NCBI GenBank assembly: GCA_947174085.1
Contig: CAMWHN010000084.1
Location: forward strand, 1-8,245
DNA: 8,245 nt
Reading direction: 5' to 3'
DNA from: an uncultured Ruminococcus sp.
GTDB taxonomy: Bacteria; Bacillota; Clostridia; Oscillospirales; Ruminococcaceae
Part shown: positions 3,513 to 8,245 of the stretch, piece after piece
Layout: every line of letters starts with the position of its first letter
Position numbering within the stretch: position 1 is the first letter of the stretch
Program-made: the position numbers and the translations under genes
The notes under the pieces: generated by a model
What the model saw: the letters and a program-made list of their open reading frames with translations, nothing else
What the model was told of the DNA's origin: nothing
The model's database searches: none

Positions 3513-5186
3513 ATGGAACATATTAAAAAAATCTGCATGGAACAAAAAAGAGGAAAAGCAGAAATCATTGCATTAATATTCTATATCATAGGAGTTTGTG
3601 TGATTGGCTATTTTCATGAACCTTGGTTTGATGAGGCACAAGCATGGCAAATTGCAAGAAGTGCCTCTCTAAAAGAAATTCTATTTGAAATTCCGCATTA
3701 TGAAGGACACCCACAACTTTGGCATTTGGTGCTAATGCCTTTTGCAAAGCTGGGTACACCATATGAATTTACATTATTTACAATAAATTTTGTCTTTTGT
3801 CTGGCATCTGTGGCATTAATTCTTTTCAAGTCACCATTTCCAAAAATTGTACGCTGTTTCATTCCATTTACTTATTTTTTCTTTTATCAGTTTGGAGTTT
3901 TAAGCCGTCCCTATAGCATGATGATGTTAGCATTTATGCTTTCTGCTATGGCATATTCTAACAGAAATACAAAACCAGTGCGATATATTTTAGCATTATG
4001 CTTTTTGTGTGCAACATCAGCCTACGGAATTTTATTTGCAGGCGGTTTGTGCATTGTCTGGGTAATAGAAATTTTTCAGGAATATCAGAAACATAAACTT
4101 TGGAATAAAATTAGTAAGTGTTTTTTCTCACTGTTAGGAATTTTAATATTTGCTGTTTTGCTAATGCTTTGCATTATTCCGGCAAAAGATTGTTATTATG
4201 CAGGCAGTGTTGCAGCTACTCTAAGTATTTTCAAATCAATTGCATATTTTTTAATGATGCCATTTGACAGTACCATTGGCGGTTATCTCAACGAAAACGT
4301 AGCCACAACAGGCGGAATCATTGCTGAATGTGTAGGCGGTGTGTTATTTTGGTTTATTTTATTAGAAATTTTGCATGTAAATAAAAAATTAATTACTTTT
4401 CTTGTGCCATATATATTATTTATGATTTTCAGTGTATTTGTTTATTTTTCTGTACATCATCTTGGTGTTAGTACATTGTTTATTGTATTTATATTTTGGA
4501 TTATGGCAGAACAAAAATTAGAAATCCCTGCATTATTTATCATGCTAAATCAAAAAGTAGTTGCTAAAAGTATACGAGTATTAGCAAGTAGTGTTGGTAT
4601 TCTTGCGATATGCATGCCTTTAGCATATACAGTAATAAGTTCTGTCAATGATATTTTTTATTGTTATGGCATGAGAGTTGTTGCAGAGTTTATCAAAGAA
4701 AATAATTTGACTGACAGAAAAATTATGTCACCATGGTCATACACAAATGAAATTCCAGAAGAAACAGGAATTAATCTGATTATCTGGGACGAAACACTTC
4801 CAGTAGATATGCTGCCAATTAAAAAACATTATCCCTATCAGAATGGTATTGCTGCTGCGTCATTACCATATTTTGATAAAAATATTTTCATGAATTTTAA
4901 TGCAGAGGACAAGCAAAAAATGTATCTACAGGAAGTTGATAGAGATGATTCTCAACAAGTACTCGCATCGTGGCAAGAGCAAGGTTTGCCAGAGATTGTA
5001 ATTGGTGTATTGCCATTAAAGGAAGTCTACAGCGAAGAAGAATTACAAGATGTAACTTATTATTGGGTAGAAACGTTAAAATGCGGTAAAATATGGAAAC
5101 AATATAGACAAGACCAAGAAATTAAAATTTATATCCGTGAAGATGTTTTAGCTGACTATCCACAATTTGAAATCAAAAAATATTAA
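3513..5186 (+). CDS. Multi-pass membrane protein, putative GT-C fold glycosyltransferase (family 39-like)
   Basis: A 557-residue membrane protein. After a first membrane helix (about 17-34) comes HEPWFDEAQAW (35-45); an acidic Asp-Glu pair at the start of the first outer loop is the catalytic hallmark of GT-C enzymes, which use lipid-linked sugar donors. A second conserved-looking block is HYEGHPQLWH (62-71). About ten hydrophobic segments follow, at roughly 86-105, 111-129, 134-148, 157-184, 204-223, 236-250, 268-287, 292-312, 314-332 and 355-376. A soluble C-terminal domain (about 380-557) has no motif I recognise. The start is the ATG 5 nt after GAGGA (3503-3507). It lies directly behind the pilin and its terminator in the same orientation, so its acceptor might be the pilin or another surface polymer; this is conjecture. 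GT-C membership rests on topology and the DE motif only. Confidence 0.65.
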   Translation: MEHIKKICMEQKRGKAEIIALIFYIIGVCVIGYFHEPWFDEAQAWQIARSASLKEILFEIPHYEGHPQLWHLVLMPFAKLGTPYEFTLFTINFVFCLASVALILFKSPFPKIVRCFIPFTYFFFYQFGVLSRPYSMMMLAFMLSAMAYSNRNTKPVRYILALCFLCATSAYGILFAGGLCIVWVIEIFQEYQKHKLWNKISKCFFSLLGILIFAVLLMLCIIPAKDCYYAGSVAATLSIFKSIAYFLMMPFDSTIGGYLNENVATTGGIIAECVGGVLFWFILLEILHVNKKLITFLVPYILFMIFSVFVYFSVHHLGVSTLFIVFIFWIMAEQKLEIPALFIMLNQKVVAKSIRVLASSVGILAICMPLAYTVISSVNDIFYCYGMRVVAEFIKENNLTDRKIMSPWSYTNEIPEETGINLIIWDETLPVDMLPIKKHYPYQNGIAAASLPYFDKNIFMNFNAEDKQKMYLQEVDRDDSQQVLASWQEQGLPEIVIGVLPLKEVYSEEELQDVTYYWVETLKCGKIWKQYRQDQEIKIYIREDVLADYPQFEIKKY

Positions 5187-5193
5187 TAATTAT

Positions 5194-5231
5194 AAAAAAC
5201 TGTACTATTTTTTAGATAGCACAGTTTTTTT
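5194..5231. terminator. Bidirectional intrinsic terminator between convergent operons
   Basis: AAAAAACTGT (5194-5203) pairs with ACAGTTTTTT (5221-5230). Inside it, CTAT (5205-5208) pairs with ATAG (5216-5219) after one A-C mismatch. The flanking A-run and T-run give a U-tract on both strands, so it can end the GT-C transcript from the left and the tsaD transcript from the right. It lies 7 nt after the GT-C stop and 1 nt before the tsaD stop. Confidence 0.85.
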
Positions 5232-5232
5232 A

Positions 5233-6252
5233 TTATATTCTCATTTCGCCGATTGCTGTACCGGAAGCATAAGCATTTAAACTTTCATCTGCCGTTATGC
5301 CTGCAAGATAGTTATAAGACCCTTGACAAGCAATCATAGCGGCATTATCTCCACAAAGTTCTAAAGGCGGAACATAAAGCTTATAATTATGTTTCTGACA
5401 CATGGCTTGCATAGCAGAACGTAATCCAGAATTTGCTGATACGCCTCCTGCCATAGCAATTGTAGTATAGCCTGTTAATTTAGCGGCGAGTTCTGTTTTT
5501 TCTGTAAGAATTTCTGCAATCGTTCTTTGCAAGCAAGCTGACATAGAAAATTTATCAATTTGTTCGCCAATTTGTTCCGCATGGTGAACTTGATTTATCA
5601 CAGCCGTTTTCAAACCCGAAAAACTGCAATCCAATTCACTTCCGGCAACTCTGGGACGTGGCAAAATATATTTTTGACTATTGCCTTTTTTAGAAGCATT
5701 ATCAATCTGAACGCCTGCCGGATAGGGAAATCCTAACACACGACCACATTTATCAAAGCATTCTCCTACAGCATCATCACAAGTTGTACCAAGAATTTGA
5801 AATTTCGTATAACCTTTGACTTCAACAAGCATCGTATGCCCACCGCTGACAACAAGACATAAATAAGGCGGTTTTAATTCTGGGTGAGCAAGATAATTCG
5901 CCGCAATATGCCCCATAATATGATGCACAGGAATCAAAGGCTTTCCAGAAGCAAAAGCTAAACCTTTTGCAAAATTCACACCCACAAGCAAAGCACCAAT
6001 TAATCCGGGGGTATAAGTTACTGCAATGCCGTCAATATCTTGTATTGTAATATTAGCTTGTTTTAAAGCCTGTTGCGTGACAGCAAGAATATTTTCACAA
6101 TGCCGTCTGGAAGCTAATTCTGGTACGACACCGCCATATAATCTATGTTCCATCGCCTGTGAAGCAATCACAGACGATTTTTGAATAACACAATCTTGTA
6201 CAACACTTGTGGCAGTTTCGTCACAAGAGCTTTCAATTCCTAAAATTAACAT
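5233..6252 (-). CDS. tsaD: tRNA N6-threonylcarbamoyladenosine transferase TsaD
   Basis: A 339-residue full-length member of the universal Kae1/TsaD family (ASKHA fold). With TsaB and TsaE it transfers the threonylcarbamoyl group from TC-AMP to A37 of ANN-decoding tRNAs. Visible family motifs are LGIESSCDETA (4-14), the metal ligands His111 and His115 in HHIMGH, VSGGHTMLVE (135-144), DDAVGECFDK (159-168), CSFSGLKTA (209-217), AGGVSANSGLR (268-278) and GDNAAMIA (301-308), where Asp302 is the third metal ligand. Its ATG overlaps the rimI stop by 7 nt, and GGAG (6263-6266, complement) lies inside rimI 10 nt upstream, so it is translationally coupled. Partners tsaB and tsaE are not in this window. 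Confidence 0.97.
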   Translation of the reverse strand: MLILGIESSCDETATSVVQDCVIQKSSVIASQAMEHRLYGGVVPELASRRHCENILAVTQQALKQANITIQDIDGIAVTYTPGLIGALLVGVNFAKGLAFASGKPLIPVHHIMGHIAANYLAHPELKPPYLCLVVSGGHTMLVEVKGYTKFQILGTTCDDAVGECFDKCGRVLGFPYPAGVQIDNASKKGNSQKYILPRPRVAGSELDCSFSGLKTAVINQVHHAEQIGEQIDKFSMSACLQRTIAEILTEKTELAAKLTGYTTIAMAGGVSANSGLRSAMQAMCQKHNYKLYVPPLELCGDNAAMIACQGSYNYLAGITADESLNAYASGTAIGEMRI

Positions 6253-6707
6253 AAATTTTCTTCTCCATATTGCATTAAAATCGCATCTTCTATCGGATTC
6301 TGATAAAATCGTTTACGAATCCCAACTTGCTTAAAACAAAATTTCTGATATAAATTAATTGCCGGAATATTAGAAATTCTGACTTCCAGAAATATATGAT
6401 AATTTTTTAATTCTTGTAATAAAAATTTTAATAATTCCGAAGCAATGCCTTGGTTTCTAAATTCAGAAGCAACAGCAATATTTGTCAAATCTGCCGTATC
6501 TAAAACATAACTTGCTGTTAAAAAACCAGTCACTTGATTTTCCTGATTTAACGCAACCAGAATATAACTATTTTGTTTTTTAATTTCAGATAAAAAGCTT
6601 TGATAACTCCAGCCATCTGAAATACAAATATTTTCCAATTCTGCACAGGATTTTAATAAATCTATATCTGATTCACAAAGCTTTTTTATATTAATCTTTT
6701 GCATCAT
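6246..6707 (-). CDS. rimI: RimI-like N-terminal protein acetyltransferase (GNAT family)
   Basis: A 153-residue GNAT enzyme from ATG 6707, the usual RimI length. RimI uses acetyl-CoA to acetylate protein N-termini, classically ribosomal protein S18. Evidence includes LTNIAVASEFRNQGIASELL (75-94), which carries the acetyl-CoA-binding R-x-x-G-x-A (84-89), and FLEVRISNIPAINLYQKFCF (106-125). In the latter, Glu108 and Tyr120 have the same 12-residue spacing as the catalytic Glu103/Tyr115 of Salmonella RimI. The C-terminal GIRKRFYQNP, then EDAILM, is typical. An upstream in-frame TTG (6737) would add ten residues, but it has no RBS and lies well inside polA, so I reject it. ATG 6704 is equally possible. 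AAAGG is 11 nt upstream. The gene overlaps polA by 17 nt and tsaD by 7 nt; pairing with tsaD is common in bacteria. The actual substrate in this organism is unknown. Confidence 0.88.
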   Translation of the reverse strand: MMQKINIKKLCESDIDLLKSCAELENICISDGWSYQSFLSEIKKQNSYILVALNQENQVTGFLTASYVLDTADLTNIAVASEFRNQGIASELLKFLLQELKNYHIFLEVRISNIPAINLYQKFCFKQVGIRKRFYQNPIEDAILMQYGEENLC

Positions 6708-8245
6708 ACCAAGTTTTACCTTTCTTGACTTCGGCAATTAACGGCACAGATAATTTAACAGCATTTGTCATTTCTTCCTGTAAAATTTTCTGTGCTGAAT
6801 CAGAATCTGATTCTGGCACTTCAATAATTAATTCATCATGGACTTGTAATAATAATTTTGCAGAGGGTACTTCTTTTTCAAGTCTATCATGCACACGAAT
6901 CATGGCAAGTTTAATAATATCTGCTGAACTGCCTTGTACAGGTGTATTCATAGCAATACGTTTTGCGCCGGCTTGTACTTGTTTATTTTCAGATTTTAAT
7001 TCTGGAATATATCTTCTTCTACCAAGCTTTGTACAAACATAGCCATTTTTTGTCGCATCTTTAATTATTTTATCTAAAAATTTTGAAACTTTGGGATAAG
7101 AGCCTAAATATTCTTGAATATAATTTTCTGCTTCTTGCTTAGATACATGAATATCTTTTGACAAAGAATAAGCTCCCATGCCGTACAGAATCCCGAAATT
7201 AATAGCTTTCACAGTACTACGCATTTCAGAAGTAACTAACAACTCCGGAACGTTAAAAATTTTAGACGCTGTTGCTGTGTGAATATCAAAACCAGAAATA
7301 AATGCCTCTTGCATAGCTTTATCCTGACTTAAATCCGCCATCAAACGCAATTCAATCTGACTATAATCAGCGTCAAGCAAAATACGATTCTCACTGGCTT
7401 TAAAAAATTTCCGCATTTCTCGTCCTAGCTTTGTCCGAACAGGAATATTTTGCAAGTTCGGTTCTGTAGAAGAAATTCGTCCTGTACGAGTTTCTGTTTG
7501 TTTATAATTTGTATGAATCCTGCCATCAGGTGCTATTTTAGTTAATAAGCCGTCTACATAAGTTGATTGTAATTTAGTATATTGACGATAATCTAAAATT
7601 AAATTAATTATTTCATGTCCTGTTTTTTCATATAATTCTTCGAGGACTTCTGCACTTGTGGAATAACCGGTTTTAGTTTTTTTCAAAACTGGCAATTTCA
7701 GCTTTTCAAATAAAATCTTACCTAATTGTTTATTAGAAGCAATATTAAATTCTTCATCTGCAATATCATAAATTTTCTGTTTTGTTTCTGCAATCAGTCC
7801 TGCAAGCATTTTTCCAAATGCTTGAATGCCCTCTATATCAACTAGTACTCCAACATGTTCCATAGAGGCAAGCACTCTAATCAAAGGCAATTCAATTTCC
7901 TGCCAAAGTTTTAATAAATTATCTTGTTCTAATTGTTTGATACCCTTTTCATAAATTCCAGCTAAAGCCTGTACAGGAGCTAAATTTTCTAATTCCTCAA
8001 AATACGGCACATTTAATTTTTTACACAATGCAGAAATACTATAATCTGTTGCGGACGGATTTAATAAATAACCACAAATTGAAGCATCAAATAGCAAATG
8101 ATTTAATTTTCTATGATTTGCAAAAGCATAACGATAATGTGGCTTTGCATTATCAGTAATTTTTTCAATATCAGATTCTAAAAAATCTAAAATTTCTGAT
8201 TTATCCTGTGTTGTGATAATTAAATTATCAGCACAGATAATTAAT
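6691..8245 (-). CDS. polA: DNA polymerase I, C-terminal part (5' end outside the window)
   Basis: The frame is open from the stop at 6691 to the right edge, showing the last 517 residues. DNA polymerase I fills gaps and replaces Okazaki primers. The polymerase domain is complete: TGRISSTEPNLQNIP, motif A DADYSQIELR (catalytic Asp near visible residue 293), the O-helix RSTVKAINFGILYGM (Lys, Phe and Tyr near 346, 350 and 354) and motif C QVHDELIIEV (His-Asp-Glu near 469-471). The part before it aligns by eye with the 3'-5' exonuclease domain (FDASICGYLLNPSATDY), but the ExoIII segment that should read Y-x-x-x-D is replaced by ALAGIYEKGI, so proofreading is probably lost, as in Bacillus and Taq PolA. 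A TTG at 8097 is internal and not a start. The FEN domain and promoter lie beyond the edge. It heads a minus-strand operon with rimI and tsaD. Confidence 0.96.
   Translation of the reverse strand, partial: LIICADNLIITTQDKSEILDFLESDIEKITDNAKPHYRYAFANHRKLNHLLFDASICGYLLNPSATDYSISALCKKLNVPYFEELENLAPVQALAGIYEKGIKQLEQDNLLKLWQEIELPLIRVLASMEHVGVLVDIEGIQAFGKMLAGLIAETKQKIYDIADEEFNIASNKQLGKILFEKLKLPVLKKTKTGYSTSAEVLEELYEKTGHEIINLILDYRQYTKLQSTYVDGLLTKIAPDGRIHTNYKQTETRTGRISSTEPNLQNIPVRTKLGREMRKFFKASENRILLDADYSQIELRLMADLSQDKAMQEAFISGFDIHTATASKIFNVPELLVTSEMRSTVKAINFGILYGMGAYSLSKDIHVSKQEAENYIQEYLGSYPKVSKFLDKIIKDATKNGYVCTKLGRRRYIPELKSENKQVQAGAKRIAMNTPVQGSSADIIKLAMIRVHDRLEKEVPSAKLLLQVHDELIIEVPESDSDSAQKILQEEMTNAVKLSVPLIAEVKKGKTWYDAKD

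Noticed and set aside
6708..6737. Longer RimI starting at TTG 6737
   Set aside because: No RBS; it adds ten residues outside the family domain and deepens the overlap with polA. ATG 6707 or 6704 fits the family length.
6725..7042. Plus-strand 105-codon frame
   Set aside because: Antisense to conserved PolA polymerase motifs; a shadow of that gene.

Overview
The window looks like a chromosomal segment of a low-GC, AT-rich Firmicute. Intergenic DNA is very AT-rich, strong AAGGAGG-type ribosome binding sites are common, there is at least one well-supported TTG start, and sigma-A promoters are close to consensus. The PolA has the clostridial/bacillary style of degenerate proofreading domain. A member of the Clostridia (Ruminococcus/Oscillospiraceae-like) is my inference from gene style; no taxonomic marker gene is present.

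Layout. (1) Positions 1-228 are non-coding as far as can be seen and carry a nested palindrome. (2) 229-1606 is a tight plus-strand operon: an ECF sigma factor, an overlapping short zinc-finger membrane anti-sigma factor, and 12 nt later a P-loop corrinoid (B12) adenosyltransferase. (3) 1650-2398 is a self-contained RelE/HigB-like toxin and XRE antitoxin module, with an exact-consensus promoter, a very short leader, a TTG-started toxin and its own terminator. (4) 2400-2865 is a long AT-rich gene-free stretch with several inverted repeats. (5) 2866-5186 is a pilin unit. A strong promoter and a roughly 100-nt leader, which can fold into two hairpins with complementary loops, precede a type IV prepilin. 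An intrinsic terminator follows, and then, with no visible promoter of its own, a large multi-pass GT-C-type putative glycosyltransferase. (6) A bidirectional terminator at 5194-5231 separates this from a minus-strand operon with overlapping genes, in transcription order polA (5' end beyond the right edge), rimI-like acetyltransferase, and tsaD.

How the parts work together. The sigma/anti-sigma pair is a regulatory switch whose anti-sigma factor has almost no extracytoplasmic part. The adenosyltransferase is probably co-transcribed with it, which could tie the switch to cobalamin salvage or simply reflect position. The terminator between pilin and GT-C gene would make pilin abundant and the membrane enzyme scarce. 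The polA-rimI-tsaD group is housekeeping: DNA repair/replication, N-terminal acetylation and tRNA t6A modification.

The observation I rate highest is the pilin leader RNA. The loop of its first hairpin (GGTTCA, 2920-2925) is exactly complementary to the loop of its second (TGAACC, 2955-2960), as expected for a kissing-loop fold, and I do not recognise it as a known riboswitch class.
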